From: Lysobacter sp. Root690
GTDB lineage: Bacteria > Pseudomonadota > Gammaproteobacteria > Xanthomonadales > Xanthomonadaceae
Direction: 5' to 3'
DNA length: 64,000 nucleotides
Assembly: GCF_001427785.1 (NCBI RefSeq)
Contig: NZ_LMHM01000016.1
Location: 421,246-485,245, forward strand
Part shown: positions 28,279-38,506 of the stretch, one piece after another
How positions within the stretch are numbered: the first letter of the stretch is position 1
How the letters are laid out: the number at the start of each line of letters is the position of its first letter
Made by a program: the position numbers and the translations under genes
Notes under the pieces: model-generated
The model's database searches: none
Told to the model about the DNA's origin: nothing
The model's input: only the letters and a program-made list of their open reading frames with translations

Positions 28279-31200
28279 CTAGTCTTGATCGGTCAACGAC
28301 AGGCTGGCCTTGGTCGACCCTGAATCGTAGTCGGGCCAATAGTCAACCTGCAATCGCGCGTTCTGGAACTTCGTGCGTTGAACTTCGACACTTTCGCGCA
28401 CGACCCAAGCTCCATCCTGTTTCGACTCCGACCTCTTCCAGTTCCGAAACCATTTGTCGGGAGTGTCACTGTTGCGTTTATCAACCTTGTCGTCGGTCGG
28501 CAGGGCGGAAAGAAACTGCTGCGCGCTCAACAGGCCGTGCTCGCCCGCGCTGATTTCGAACTCTTTTTTCTTGCCTTCGTGCCTAGCGAACAGGCGCCAC
28601 TTATAAACAGATTTTGCCGTATCGAATGCGCCGAATTTTATCTCCATGTCGATCGTTTCGTAACCTGTAATCCGTTCTTCCAGGCCAAGCCACGAGTCGC
28701 TGAAGCCCATTTGCGCGGAAAGGCCGACCAAGATCGAGTTGAGCTCGCTCAACTCCTCCAGGCTTTGGTTCTCGTTCCACTTTCCTTCCGCGCGCTTACC
28801 CAGGCCGAAATAGCAGCGATCCAACCAGATTTCCGCCTGTGTATCCTCGGCGTTCAGCGCTGCCCAGGCCAGAATCGCGCCCACTACGATCAGGCCCAGC
28901 GCGATGCCCAACGGCCCAAGCAATGCGCTGCTGCCGACAATCGCAGCGTAACTGCCAAAACCGGCAGCTATGAAGTAAACCGCGGCAGCTCCCGCGTACA
29001 GAGCAGCCGCGTCGCTATCTCCCTTGCCCCCGGTTCTGCCGGCAGCGAAGCTGCATTGCACGCCGTCGACGACCGCCGCGACGGCGCCTATAGTCGCCCC
29101 AATTTTGGAGACCACTTTGCCGGCGTTGAGAAGCGACGTTCGCGCGCTCATCTTGCCGGCCTCTTCTATAACACCGCCGACCGCACCGGCCATCACGCCG
29201 ATCGTTCCGACCCAGGCGGAGGTAACGGCGAGTTGCGCCTCCACGGCCAACGGTCCGAGCTTGCTCTTCAATTCCTTCATCGAATCTTGAATGGCCCACT
29301 TCTGAAAATACAATGAGCCCGCGACCAGAACCATGCCGCCGCCTCCACCCAGACGGAAAGCCTTGGAGGTAATGCTTCGCGAAAACCGCAACGCCTGCCC
29401 CAAGGGAATCTTCACGACAACGCTTTCCAGCGCCTTGATGGCTTTTGAGTTGAGCGTCAAGGCATGCGCGGTAAAGCCGCGGACTGCTCGGCTCGCGGTA
29501 CTGCTCATCTGATCAAAGATGACTTTCGACTTGTCCGCCGCTTCGGAGATCGCCTTCTTCAAGTCGTCGGCCTTGCCATATGTCCACATGGTGAACTCGA
29601 CGAGTTTTTCCCGAACATCCGCGCGATTGATGCCAAGCGCCTCACCACCCGACATCGCGAAATTTCGTAACCTGCGCCCACTGCCGTCGATGACTTCATA
29701 AGCCGCTCTCTTTGCCTTGTCCAAGGACTCGAAAGCCAGGTCGCTCATCAAGCGCTGGTAGGCTCCCACAGTCAACTGAACCTTCAACAAGGTAACCTCG
29801 ATTCTCTCCAGTATCAGCACCGCTATTTGTTGAGCCTTTGTTGCGACTTCATGCACGGCCGAGCTCAAGGCTTGACCCGCTTGACGCATCCTGTTTTCGA
29901 CCTCGCTGGTCGCACCGGCGATGGCCAGTTGAATATCGGCCGTCGCAAGCCGCAGCCGGTCGGTGATGTGCTTCTCGAACTCTTTCGAATCGGCAATTGC
30001 GGTCGCGTGGCCGTACAGCATGTCGCCTTTGTTGACGGCGCCGTCTTGCGGGACCAGATACGCTAGCAGGGTTTTCTCGTTACCGAACAATCCTCGGTAC
30101 ACAGGGTTTTCCTTGGAATCGGCCTTGGCACCAAACCACTTCTTCCATATTTCAAAGCTGCCGGTATCGATCACGCCGCCGGCCAGGCAAGGTGCGCAGT
30201 CGATGGTCATCTGTACGCGCTGAGCGGTCTCGCTCGGATCGTAATCGTCGAGCCACGCATGCCACGCGGGGTCATCGGCCCATTTGTGCCAATCCGCATC
30301 GGCGGAGGTAACCTGTTCGTTGAACACCTTCAACGTGGTTCTGTAACCGTCTTCGAATTCCTTGCGCTTGGTTTCGCTATATCGATCGGCCAGCTTGCTC
30401 CAGGTCGCCGCAACGTCACTGGCCACGCGCTGGGCGCGCGTACTAGTTTCAGTTTCGCTCTCGCCGGCCATCATCGGAGATGGGTAGAACACGGTCGTGG
30501 TGACGGTGTCCGGGGTTCCTTCGGCCTTCTCGGTCTTGGTTCTCGTCGCCAGCGCGCTGGCTTCGATCACTTTTTTCAATCCGAGAATGGACTGGGAAAT
30601 CGTGAGCGGCCGAAGCACCCGCTCGCAGTAGTTCTGCCGCGCTTTGACATTGTGAGCGCGCTGGCCATTGAGCTCTTGAACGATACCCATCGCGTCGTGC
30701 AACACCACCGCGGCGACTTTATGCGCCTCGCCATGCTGGGTCTGGTAGCACTTGGCGTGGTTGGCCAGGGCTTGCGACTGCCCGGCGCGCAAGCGATGGC
30801 CGTGGATGCTGTTCCACACGAATCGGCCGCTCTCGACGTCCCCCACCTTGCGAGTGGTGTACGCGCGCCTAACGGTTTCAGCGTCATTGGGAGCGATGAA
30901 TTCCTCCACCCAGGACGACAACCGCTTGCTCGTTTCTTTGTTCAGCTCGAAAGCATCGGGCACCGTGTCGGGCGCGCTGTCCAGTTGCTTGCAATCGAAT
31001 TTCTGCATTCGCTTGGCGGGGGCTTTTTCGTAACCCTGACGAACTGCCTTGGTCCAACGCGCAGTGCTGAACGCCAACCAGATGAAAGGGGTCTTGGCCG
31101 GGTCGCGCACGTGGATGAAACTTGCCGGAATATTGTCGCCAGAGCGCTTGCACTGCGCCGACATTTCCTTCCCGGCCTTCTCGTCCATGTCGTCTGGATC

Positions 31201-31572
31201 GGCGAAGAGGCGCAGGTTGCCATCGGGGGTGACTGCGTAGACTTGCCATTGCCCGGGCTTGTTGAGATAGACATAGACGTAGCCCTCTCGGAGGGTACGG
31301 ATGGTGTATCTGTTGTCCTGCAGCGCCGGCACCGCACCCAGCGCGCTTTCACGGTTGCCGCCGAACAACGCTTTGAACGAACCCGCGCCGCGGTTGGCCT
31401 CCAGGTAATTAGGGATTACGGCATAGCGCAGCGGCAGGATCGGTATGCCCTTGCGCTTACATAACGAGCAGCCATCCGCGCTGCCAAGCGCCGTGCTCTT
31501 TGCCGCGCCGGCATTGGCTTTTACCGCGTTCGCGCCGCTTCCTTGCTTGGTTACCGGATTTTGACTGGCCAT
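28279..31572 (-). CDS. T6SS effector, BTH_I2691/VasX-like
   Basis: A 1097-residue putative secreted toxin. The N terminus has the family signature CSLCKRKGIPILPLRYAVIP (Cys35, Cys38), found in BTH_I2691-type and VasX-type effectors. The middle is long and soluble. From ~750 onward there are several hydrophobic helices (MVLVAGSLYF, VTSAWVGTIGVMAGAVGGV, VSKIGATIGAVAAVV, LGIALGLIVVGAILAWAAL), as expected of a membrane-disrupting toxin, followed by a ~170-residue soluble tail. The ATG at 31572 overlaps the end of the DUF4123-like adaptor gene and has GAGGCGAGGGA before it. The order vgrG-DUF4123-effector-membrane protein marks it as VgrG-1 cargo acting on the membrane of target cells. Confidence 0.8.
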   Translation of the reverse strand: MASQNPVTKQGSGANAVKANAGAAKSTALGSADGCSLCKRKGIPILPLRYAVIPNYLEANRGAGSFKALFGGNRESALGAVPALQDNRYTIRTLREGYVYVYLNKPGQWQVYAVTPDGNLRLFADPDDMDEKAGKEMSAQCKRSGDNIPASFIHVRDPAKTPFIWLAFSTARWTKAVRQGYEKAPAKRMQKFDCKQLDSAPDTVPDAFELNKETSKRLSSWVEEFIAPNDAETVRRAYTTRKVGDVESGRFVWNSIHGHRLRAGQSQALANHAKCYQTQHGEAHKVAAVVLHDAMGIVQELNGQRAHNVKARQNYCERVLRPLTISQSILGLKKVIEASALATRTKTEKAEGTPDTVTTTVFYPSPMMAGESETETSTRAQRVASDVAATWSKLADRYSETKRKEFEDGYRTTLKVFNEQVTSADADWHKWADDPAWHAWLDDYDPSETAQRVQMTIDCAPCLAGGVIDTGSFEIWKKWFGAKADSKENPVYRGLFGNEKTLLAYLVPQDGAVNKGDMLYGHATAIADSKEFEKHITDRLRLATADIQLAIAGATSEVENRMRQAGQALSSAVHEVATKAQQIAVLILERIEVTLLKVQLTVGAYQRLMSDLAFESLDKAKRAAYEVIDGSGRRLRNFAMSGGEALGINRADVREKLVEFTMWTYGKADDLKKAISEAADKSKVIFDQMSSTASRAVRGFTAHALTLNSKAIKALESVVVKIPLGQALRFSRSITSKAFRLGGGGGMVLVAGSLYFQKWAIQDSMKELKSKLGPLAVEAQLAVTSAWVGTIGVMAGAVGGVIEEAGKMSARTSLLNAGKVVSKIGATIGAVAAVVDGVQCSFAAGRTGGKGDSDAAALYAGAAAVYFIAAGFGSYAAIVGSSALLGPLGIALGLIVVGAILAWAALNAEDTQAEIWLDRCYFGLGKRAEGKWNENQSLEELSELNSILVGLSAQMGFSDSWLGLEERITGYETIDMEIKFGAFDTAKSVYKWRLFARHEGKKKEFEISAGEHGLLSAQQFLSALPTDDKVDKRNSDTPDKWFRNWKRSESKQDGAWVVRESVEVQRTKFQNARLQVDYWPDYDSGSTKASLSLTDQD

Positions 31573-32519
31573 TCCCTCGCCTCCTTGCTTGAATTCCTTG
31601 TCGCGATCGAATCACCGCCTTCGACCAGTTCGTCCAACACCTCGTCGGACAAGGCTTCAACGCCCTCCGCCAAGGCTTGATCGCCTGCGCGCGCGCGCGC
31701 CAGGCAGTCGCTCACAGAAGGATGCAAATACCAACGCTTGGACAATGTGAGCTGATTGAGCGCGAAAAAGATCACGTCTTCGGTTTCGATCAGGCCCTGC
31801 GAATAGGCGAGCGACAGCGCCTGGTCGATCTTTATTTCGCAATCGACCGGGATCATGTGCTCGGCCTTTACCAACGCCATCAACACCTCCCGGGCTCGCC
31901 GCAGCCTGCCTTGCGCGGCCCAGAACTCATGCGTCAGCTCGACCGATGCGGCGGTCGCTTCGACAGGCGTCGGCGTTACCTCGCGCAACTGGCCGCACGC
32001 ATCGACAAACAACCACGAAGAAATTCCGCCCATCCAACGGCTGAGCCATTGCGACGGCGCCAGATGAATCGCCAACGCCATGCGGTGAGGCTCAAACAAT
32101 GGCAGCACTTTCTGTTTTCGCCGCAATGGATCGTGCATCAAGGTATTGGCGCGAAGTTGCGCCGCCGTCTCTTTCAACGAGGCTTGAGTCACCAGCCAGC
32201 CACAGACGTAAGCGCCATTGATGCTGGCTCTGCGACGTTGGGCGCCGTTCCAGGTGATGTCGAGCAACGCCTCGTCGACGTATCCGCGATCGCGCGGTGA
32301 ACGCAGCAGCATCAACCGCGGGCAGATGGTGTGATCGTGCGCGTAATCGTGTCGACGCACGACCGCAAGCTCGGGCTTTGCTTCTCGTTTACTAAGCCAT
32401 TGAAGATGGAGCTCATCGGACTCGGCGACGGGATGATTCAGATCCAATAGCGCCATGATCGAGCTGCCCGGCTTCGCCTCGATCTGCTGGAAGAGTCTTT
32501 CGCGCAGTTGTTCGGACAC
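31551..32519 (-). CDS. DUF4123-like T6SS effector adaptor
   Basis: A 322-residue soluble protein. The central region, with ALLDITWNG, GWLVTQASLKETAAQLRAN and PHRMALAIHLAPSQWLSRWM then SSWLFVDACGQL, resembles the DUF4123 fold (Tap/TEC chaperones) that loads cargo effectors onto the tip of a VgrG. The match is by pattern and position rather than strong identity. The GTG start at 32519 lies just after the vgrG stop (TAGCAGTG) and has GGAGGG 7 nt before it, so translation is coupled; a GTG at 32534 would overlap vgrG. Its 3' end overlaps the effector gene by 22 bases. Confidence 0.7.
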   Translation of the reverse strand: MSEQLRERLFQQIEAKPGSSIMALLDLNHPVAESDELHLQWLSKREAKPELAVVRRHDYAHDHTICPRLMLLRSPRDRGYVDEALLDITWNGAQRRRASINGAYVCGWLVTQASLKETAAQLRANTLMHDPLRRKQKVLPLFEPHRMALAIHLAPSQWLSRWMGGISSWLFVDACGQLREVTPTPVEATAASVELTHEFWAAQGRLRRAREVLMALVKAEHMIPVDCEIKIDQALSLAYSQGLIETEDVIFFALNQLTLSKRWYLHPSVSDCLARARAGDQALAEGVEALSDEVLDELVEGGDSIATRNSSKEAREWPVKIR

Positions 32520-32521
32520 TG

Positions 32522-35314
32522 CTAATCCCTCCACTCGCAGCCTTCGTACCGGCTACTGGGCAGTTGGGCCTGCGCGCTGGCGCTCTTCGGCGACGTTAAA
32601 TCACGCTGACTGCTCTTGAACTCGATCGTCCCCGGCGCACCCAGTTCGATATCGCCGCCTTCAAGCTTTAGATACGCGCCGGCGGCGGTCGCCAGCACGC
32701 GCTTGCTCGGTGCGGCGATCTGCACATCGGCTTCGGTGCTGGCGATCTTGACGCTGGTCTGGGCCGCGGCGCGCGCCAGCTCCTTGTGCGCGCGCAAGCT
32801 CACCGCGCCCTTGGCCGCATGCAGCGCGATGCCGCGCTCCTGATTCGGTTTGCCGCTGGGCGCTTCACCGCCGTGGGTGAACAAGGCGATGCCGCCGGCG
32901 ACGGCCAACACGCTTTCGGTCTGGCTCAGCCACTGCAGATCCTGGTTGGCGCTGAGTACGGTCTGGGTGCCGGACACCCACACCTGGTTTTGCGCGGTCA
33001 CGCTGACGATGCCCTTGGGGCTGCTGGCGAGCAGCAGCGGGTTGCTCCAGCCGGGCGCGCTGCCGTCGCCGCCGCCGATGCCTTCGCCCGGCGCGGTGCC
33101 GGTCTGGGTCGCGGCCATGGTGTCCTGGGTGGTCTTCAACGCGGTCTGCGCCGACAGTTCCTTGGGGTCGTCGGGCAGGATCGCTTGTTGGGTCTGGGCG
33201 ACCTCGCTCAGGGTCTGGATCAGTTGCTCGCTCTGGCTCAGTTGCGCTTGCGCCACGGTCGCGGTCAGGTGCTGAGGGCCCGGCTCGGTGGTCAGCAGCA
33301 GGCCGGCGCCGCCGCGCAACGCGCCGCCGGCCTGGGTGCTCAGTTCGGCGCCGAAGCCGCGCTCCTGGCCGCGGATATTGTCGACTCCGCCTTTCAGATG
33401 GCCCAACGCCAGGGTGCTCAGGTGCTGGGTGGTGTTCGCCTGCACCCGGCCCTGCCCGGGCGTGTCGTCCAGCTTCAATTGCTGGTAGCCGCCGCTGCCG
33501 CCCTGGCTCTCGGCCAGGGCCTGGGTCTTGAAGCCGGTGAACACGGACGGGTGTTCGTTGCCTTCGAACCAGGCGGCGGCATTGCCGGTGGCGCCGCCAG
33601 CGCCGCCGCTGACATCGTTGTGGGCGGCGTCGAGTTGGCCGCGGCCGTTGTAGACCGTGCCGATGACCACGGGCCGGTCGATGTCGCCCTCCAGGAACGC
33701 GACCACGACCTCCTGGCCCTTGCGCGGCAGCATCACCCCGCCCCAGTTGTCGCCGGCCCAGGGACCGGCCACGCGCACCCAGGTCCAGGCCAGGCCCAGG
33801 CCGGGCGCGTTGTCGTCGCCGGACGGATGCGCCAGGCGGTTGCTGGCGTCGCCGCCGCGCTGCCACGGGAACTGCACCTTGATCCGGTGATCGCGATCGG
33901 TCTGCAACGGCGCGCCGTCGCTGACCACGATCGCGGTCTGGCTGCCGTGCACGGTCGGCTTGGGATGCAGGCGCAGGCCGTGGCCGTCGGTGGTGCGGCT
34001 GCGATACGGCACCGCGGCGGGCAAGGCGTCGAAGCTGTTGAGGTAGAACCCTTCGCCACCGACCGCGTCATTGCCGACGGCCGGGCCGGCCTCGCCCAGG
34101 TCGGGTGCGAAGCCTTCATGCGAGGGCGTGGCCAGGCCGCTGAGCGCGTCGGGCAACACCGGCACCGCCAGGGTGACCGGGCCGAGCTGCTTTTCGGCCA
34201 AGTCCAGGACCTCGGCGCCGAGGTTGTTGCGGGCGCGATGACGCACGCTCAGGCAAGTGAAGCGGCCGCTGTCGGCGTCGCGGTAAGCATGATGCTGGGT
34301 GAGTACGAAATGGCCGCCCGGACGCAGTCGGCGCCAGCTGCCGGCGCCCTGCACGGTATCGGCCGACACCTGCAACGCTTCCAGATGCTGGCGGGCATAG
34401 CGATCACCGGTGGCGCGATCGGGATAGGCATAGGGACCGGCGATGTCCTGGTCCTCCGGCGCGACTTCGCCGTAATGGCTGCCCAAGGCCGCGGCCGGAC
34501 GCAGGTCCAGACTGCGATAGTCCCAACTGCTGCGCTGCAGCCGCGCGGTCTGCCAGCGGCGCGCGGTCGACCAGTGCTGGACGCTGTCACCGGGTTCGGT
34601 GATGTCCTTGCGATGGAAACGGATCGAGCCCAGGTCGGCGAAGGCCTCATTGTGATCGGCCAGCACCAGGGTGTGCATGCCCAGGCTGGATTCGTCGGCG
34701 TCCGCGCCGTCCTCGGCCAGCGCCTGATCGCTGTGTTCGACGTGGTAGTGGATGCCCTCCTCGGCCAGCAGGCGATGCAGGAAGTCGTAGTCGGACTCTT
34801 CGTACTGACAGGTCAGGCTGCGCTTCTTGTAGACCGACGGGTCGCTCAGATCCCAGCGCCATGCCGGCGCCAAGCGGCCCTGGCCGGCGTAGTCGGCGAA
34901 CAGCGACTCGACGATCTCGACCACGGTCATGTCCTGGAACACGAACGCATCCACGCGCTGGCGCAGGAACGCGAGCCACGGCTCGACGATGAGCCGGTAA
35001 CGCGCCAGGCCGCCGTTGCTACCGATGCGCTCGAACGCGCTCAGGTGGCCGTGGAAGCAGCGCAGGTCGTCGACCGCGTCAGCGGTCATCAATTCCAGCC
35101 GTACCGGTTGGCCAAGCAGTTCGCTCAGGTCCAGGTGCGCGTCGACCGACAGCGCGGTCAGTTCGAAACGAAAGCCGCCTTCGTCCAGTGATTCGCGGCC
35201 GTCGAGCGATTCGGCGATCAGCACGTCCGGCCCCAGCGACGTATGCAGCCGCAACAGGCGTTCGTGCTGACGGGGCGCGCTGAGCGCGCTGAGTAGTGTG
35301 GCGAGGACGTCCAT
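32522..35314 (-). CDS. vgrG: VgrG-1 spike protein (TssI)
   Basis: A 930-residue type VI spike. The gp27-like part comes first (residues ~15-390, including SLTCQYEESDYDFLHRLLAE). The gp5-like OB fold follows (RIKVQFPWQRGG, WVRVAGPWAGDNWGGVMLPR, VVVAFLEGDIDRPVVIGTVY), then a long DUF2345 beta-helix (~650-910) ending with ASAQAQLPSSRYEGCEWRD. There is no extra catalytic domain. ATG 35314 has AGGAGGCAGAG upstream. It heads a cargo set with the DUF4123-like adaptor and a membrane effector, and sits downstream of clpV on the same strand after a 301-bp gap. Confidence 0.95.
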   Translation of the reverse strand: MDVLATLLSALSAPRQHERLLRLHTSLGPDVLIAESLDGRESLDEGGFRFELTALSVDAHLDLSELLGQPVRLELMTADAVDDLRCFHGHLSAFERIGSNGGLARYRLIVEPWLAFLRQRVDAFVFQDMTVVEIVESLFADYAGQGRLAPAWRWDLSDPSVYKKRSLTCQYEESDYDFLHRLLAEEGIHYHVEHSDQALAEDGADADESSLGMHTLVLADHNEAFADLGSIRFHRKDITEPGDSVQHWSTARRWQTARLQRSSWDYRSLDLRPAAALGSHYGEVAPEDQDIAGPYAYPDRATGDRYARQHLEALQVSADTVQGAGSWRRLRPGGHFVLTQHHAYRDADSGRFTCLSVRHRARNNLGAEVLDLAEKQLGPVTLAVPVLPDALSGLATPSHEGFAPDLGEAGPAVGNDAVGGEGFYLNSFDALPAAVPYRSRTTDGHGLRLHPKPTVHGSQTAIVVSDGAPLQTDRDHRIKVQFPWQRGGDASNRLAHPSGDDNAPGLGLAWTWVRVAGPWAGDNWGGVMLPRKGQEVVVAFLEGDIDRPVVIGTVYNGRGQLDAAHNDVSGGAGGATGNAAAWFEGNEHPSVFTGFKTQALAESQGGSGGYQQLKLDDTPGQGRVQANTTQHLSTLALGHLKGGVDNIRGQERGFGAELSTQAGGALRGGAGLLLTTEPGPQHLTATVAQAQLSQSEQLIQTLSEVAQTQQAILPDDPKELSAQTALKTTQDTMAATQTGTAPGEGIGGGDGSAPGWSNPLLLASSPKGIVSVTAQNQVWVSGTQTVLSANQDLQWLSQTESVLAVAGGIALFTHGGEAPSGKPNQERGIALHAAKGAVSLRAHKELARAAAQTSVKIASTEADVQIAAPSKRVLATAAGAYLKLEGGDIELGAPGTIEFKSSQRDLTSPKSASAQAQLPSSRYEGCEWRD

Positions 35315-35615
35315 GGCTCTGCCTCCTGCAGTCTCCTGGGCGACGCTTCTGCCCGCGCCGGATGACGGCGGCGTGGCCTTCGCGAAGCGTCCCCTACGTT
35401 GGCTCCGACCCCGCGAACGGGGCCGGCGATTCCTTTACCGGCCGATCATAGCCCTGTCCGGTCTCAGCTGTCGCGGCGGGGCAGGTTTGGCCGTCCGGCG
35501 GCAGCCGGCCCATCGTGGATGCGGGTCCAAACCAGCCCGCTGTCGGCCGCCTCCGCCCTTCCCTGTCCGCCGCGCCGGATCGCAATCCGCGAACCGGCCG
35601 CGGAGCGCGCCACGA
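35315..35615. other. Intergenic region with hairpins, clpV to vgrG-1
   Basis: 301 bases with no credible gene. Two adjacent short hairpins are visible: CCCCG-CGAA-CGGGG at 35409-35422 and GGCCGG-N11-CCGGCC at 35421-35443. They overlap, so only one can form at a time. No U tract follows on the leftward transcript. A separate vgrG-1 promoter may lie between here and 35314. Confidence 0.4.
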
Positions 35616-38384
35616 TCAGGCGATCTTGTACTTGAACTCGCCGTTCTTGGCCGCGCTGACCTTGATCCTTTCGATCTTGCTGCCCTCGGCCATCCGCGCC
35701 AGCACCGATTCGGCGATCTCGGGCAGCAAGGTGCCATTGAGGATGTGATCGACGTTGCGCGCGCCCGAATCGACTTCGGTGCAGCGCTGCAGCATCGCCT
35801 CGACCAGGCTCTCGTCCCACTCGAACACCGCCTTGTGGTTGGCCGCGACCCGGTCGCGGATGCGACGCAGCTTGAGCGCGATGATCTGCGCCAGCACGTC
35901 GTCGGAGATCGGGTAATACGGCACCACTTTCAGGCGGCCCAGGAACGCCGGCTTGAACGACTTCATCAACACCGGACGCAAGGCGTCGGCCAGTTCGTCG
36001 GCCTTGGGAATTTCCTCGGCCGGCTTGTTGAGCGCGGCCTGCATGATCTGCGAGGACCCCACGTTCGAGGTCAGGATGATCAGCGTGTTGCGGAAGTCGA
36101 TTTCGCGGCCTTCGGCGTCGTCCATCATGCCCTTGTCGAACACCTGGAAGAACATCTCCAGCACGTCCGGATGCGCCTTCTCGACCTCGTCGAGCAGCAC
36201 CACGCTGTAGGGCTGGCGCCGCACCGCCTCGGTCAGCACGCCGCCCTCGCCGTAACCGACGTAACCCGGCGGCGAGCCCTTCAGGCCGGACACGCTGTGC
36301 GCTTCCTGGTACTCGCTCATGTTGATGGTGACCAGCTTGCGCTCGCCGCCGTAGAGGATGTCGGCCAGCGCGAGCGCGGTCTCGGTCTTGCCCACGCCGG
36401 ACGGGCCGACGAACATGAAAACGCCGCGCGGCTTGTTCGGGTCTTCGAGCTTGGCGCTGGCGGTGCGCACGCGCTGGGCCACCGCTTCGAGCGCGTGGTC
36501 CTGGCCCATGACGCGTTCGGCCAGCATCGGCGCGAGGTTGCGCACGGTGCGGATCTCGTCCTTGATCATCCGGCCCAGCGGCACGCCGGTCCAGGCCGAG
36601 ACGATCTCGGCGACCACGGTGCCGTCGACCTGCAGCGGCACCATCGGGGTTTCGCCTTGCAGCGCGCGCAGTTGCGCGACCAGATCGTTGACTTCCTGGT
36701 GCTTGGGATCGGCGGATTTCGTCGCTGCCTTGCCCTTGGCCTTCGCGGTTTTCCCCGCGGGCTTGGGCTCTTGCGGCGGCGGTGTAGCGTCGGCGGCAAC
36801 AGCATCCGCGGCCTTGGCGTTGGCGGCGACTTCGAGTTCGCCGCGCAAGCTCTGAATCCGCTGCGCCAGTTCGGTTTCCTGCAGCAGCCGCGCTTCGTTG
36901 TCGGCCAGTACATTGCTCGACTGTTCCAACTGCGACTCGAGTTCGGCCACGCGTTCATCGTGCATGGCGCCCGACGCGGCCTCGCGATGCAGCGCGCTCA
37001 GTTCGGCGCGCAGGCGATCGATGTGCTTGCGCGTGTCCTCGATGATCGCCGGCGTCGCGCTCTGCCCGAGCGCGACCTTGGCGCAGGCGGTGTCGAGCAC
37101 GCTGACCGCCTTGTCGGGCAACTGCCGGCCGCTGATGTAGCGATGCGACAGTCGCACGGCCTCGGTGATCGCTTCGTCGAGCACGCGGATATTGAAGTGC
37201 TTCTCCATCAACGGTACCAGCCCGCGCAGCATCGCCGCGGCGATCGGCTCGCTCGGTTCCTCGACCTTGACCACCTGGAAGCGCCGCGCCAGCGCGGCGT
37301 CTTTCTCGAAGTATTTCTTGTACTCGCCCCAGGTCGTCGCCGCGATCGTGCGCAGCTCGCCGCGCGCCAGCGCCGGCTTGAGCAGGTTGGCCGCGTCGCT
37401 CTGCCCGGCCTGGCCGCCGGCGCCGATCATAGTGTGCGCTTCGTCGATGAACAGGATGATCGGATGCGAGCTTTTCTTGACCTCGTCGATCACGTTCTTC
37501 AAGCGGTTCTCGAACTCGCCCTTGACGCTGGCGCCGGCCTGCAACAGGCCCATGTCGAGGGTGTGCAGCTCCACGCCCTGAAGTACCTCGGGCACGTCCT
37601 TGTCGGCGATGCGCAGCGCCAGGCCTTCGACCACCGCGGTCTTGCCGACGCCGGCTTCGCCGGTGAGGATCGGGTTGTTCTGGCGCCGCCGCAGCAGGAT
37701 GTCGACGACCTGGCGGATCTCCGATTCGCGGCCGACCACCGGATCGAGATGACCGTCGCGCGCGCGCTGAGTCAGGTTGGTGGTGAACTGATCCAGGGCC
37801 GGGGTTTTCGACAACCCGCCCTGGGCCGCGTCGGCGGCGGTGGCGGCGTCGCCCTGCGCCTGCTCGCCTTGCGGATGCTCGGCATCGGCGAAACGCACGC
37901 CGTCGCCGGCTTCGGACGAACCGGCGGTGAGCTTGGCGAAATCATGCTTGAGTTCGTCGCGCTTGATCCGCACGAATTGTCCCGAACCGCGCATCGCCAA
38001 TTGCGCCAGTCCCGGCTCGGTCAACAGCGCGAGCAGCAGGTGGCCGCTGCGGATGCGGCTGGTCTGCGAATCCAGCGAGGCGATCAGCCAGGCGTGTTCG
38101 AACAAGGTCGGCAGATGGGGCGAGAACACCGGCGTGCGGGTGTTGCCGGTCTTGAACCGGCCGATCTCGGTTTCCAGGTCGCGGCGCAGCGAATCCACCG
38201 AGATGCCGCTGCGCTGCGCGATCAAGGCGACGTCGCACTGCGGATGTTCGAGCAAGGCCAGGAACAGGTGCTCCAGATCGACCTCGTAGTTGCCGCGCGC
38301 CATGCACAGGTTGGCGGCGCGTTCGGCGGAACGACGGCAGGTGTCGTCGAGCTTGCTGATCAGGGTCTTGAGATTGATGCTCAT
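35616..38384 (-). CDS. tssH: T6SS sheath disassembly ATPase ClpV
   Basis: A 922-residue AAA+ protein that recycles the contracted TssB/TssC sheath. The N domain has two Clp repeats ([18 protein letters not shown] onward). Two ATPase modules carry Walker A sequences GEAGVGKT and GPSGVGKT with Walker B FIDEAHTM and LLDEVEKA; a coiled-coil middle domain lies between. The middle domain carries an inserted Ala/Lys/Pro-rich stretch ([20 protein letters not shown]) that looks like a flexible linker, longer than usual. The start ATG 38384 is the conserved ClpV start; the frame is open further upstream but without similarity. It lies 122 bp after tssG. Confidence 0.95.
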   Translation of the reverse strand: MSINLKTLISKLDDTCRRSAERAANLCMARGNYEVDLEHLFLALLEHPQCDVALIAQRSGISVDSLRRDLETEIGRFKTGNTRTPVFSPHLPTLFEHAWLIASLDSQTSRIRSGHLLLALLTEPGLAQLAMRGSGQFVRIKRDELKHDFAKLTAGSSEAGDGVRFADAEHPQGEQAQGDAATAADAAQGGLSKTPALDQFTTNLTQRARDGHLDPVVGRESEIRQVVDILLRRRQNNPILTGEAGVGKTAVVEGLALRIADKDVPEVLQGVELHTLDMGLLQAGASVKGEFENRLKNVIDEVKKSSHPIILFIDEAHTMIGAGGQAGQSDAANLLKPALARGELRTIAATTWGEYKKYFEKDAALARRFQVVKVEEPSEPIAAAMLRGLVPLMEKHFNIRVLDEAITEAVRLSHRYISGRQLPDKAVSVLDTACAKVALGQSATPAIIEDTRKHIDRLRAELSALHREAASGAMHDERVAELESQLEQSSNVLADNEARLLQETELAQRIQSLRGELEVAANAKAADAVAADATPPPQEPKPAGKTAKAKGKAATKSADPKHQEVNDLVAQLRALQGETPMVPLQVDGTVVAEIVSAWTGVPLGRMIKDEIRTVRNLAPMLAERVMGQDHALEAVAQRVRTASAKLEDPNKPRGVFMFVGPSGVGKTETALALADILYGGERKLVTINMSEYQEAHSVSGLKGSPPGYVGYGEGGVLTEAVRRQPYSVVLLDEVEKAHPDVLEMFFQVFDKGMMDDAEGREIDFRNTLIILTSNVGSSQIMQAALNKPAEEIPKADELADALRPVLMKSFKPAFLGRLKVVPYYPISDDVLAQIIALKLRRIRDRVAANHKAVFEWDESLVEAMLQRCTEVDSGARNVDHILNGTLLPEIAESVLARMAEGSKIERIKVSAAKNGEFKYKIA

Positions 38385-38506
38385 GCGTCGAGGGTCCGCG
38401 ATTGCTGATGGACGGGGGCGACGCGGGTTACGCGGCCGCTGCGGCGGGGCGTTGAAAAAGGTGGGCGGTCCATGCGGTAAGAGCTCCGTTGAATGCGGTG
38501 ATCGGG

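Noticed and set aside
32786-35191. 801-codon open frame on the plus strand
   Set aside because: Antisense shadow of vgrG-1; Gly/Ala/Arg-rich without motifs.
35298-38408. 1036-codon open frame on the plus strand
   Set aside because: It lies wholly antisense to clpV, is rich in Arg/His/Gln/Ala with no motifs, and reflects the high-GC third-position bias of the opposite strand.
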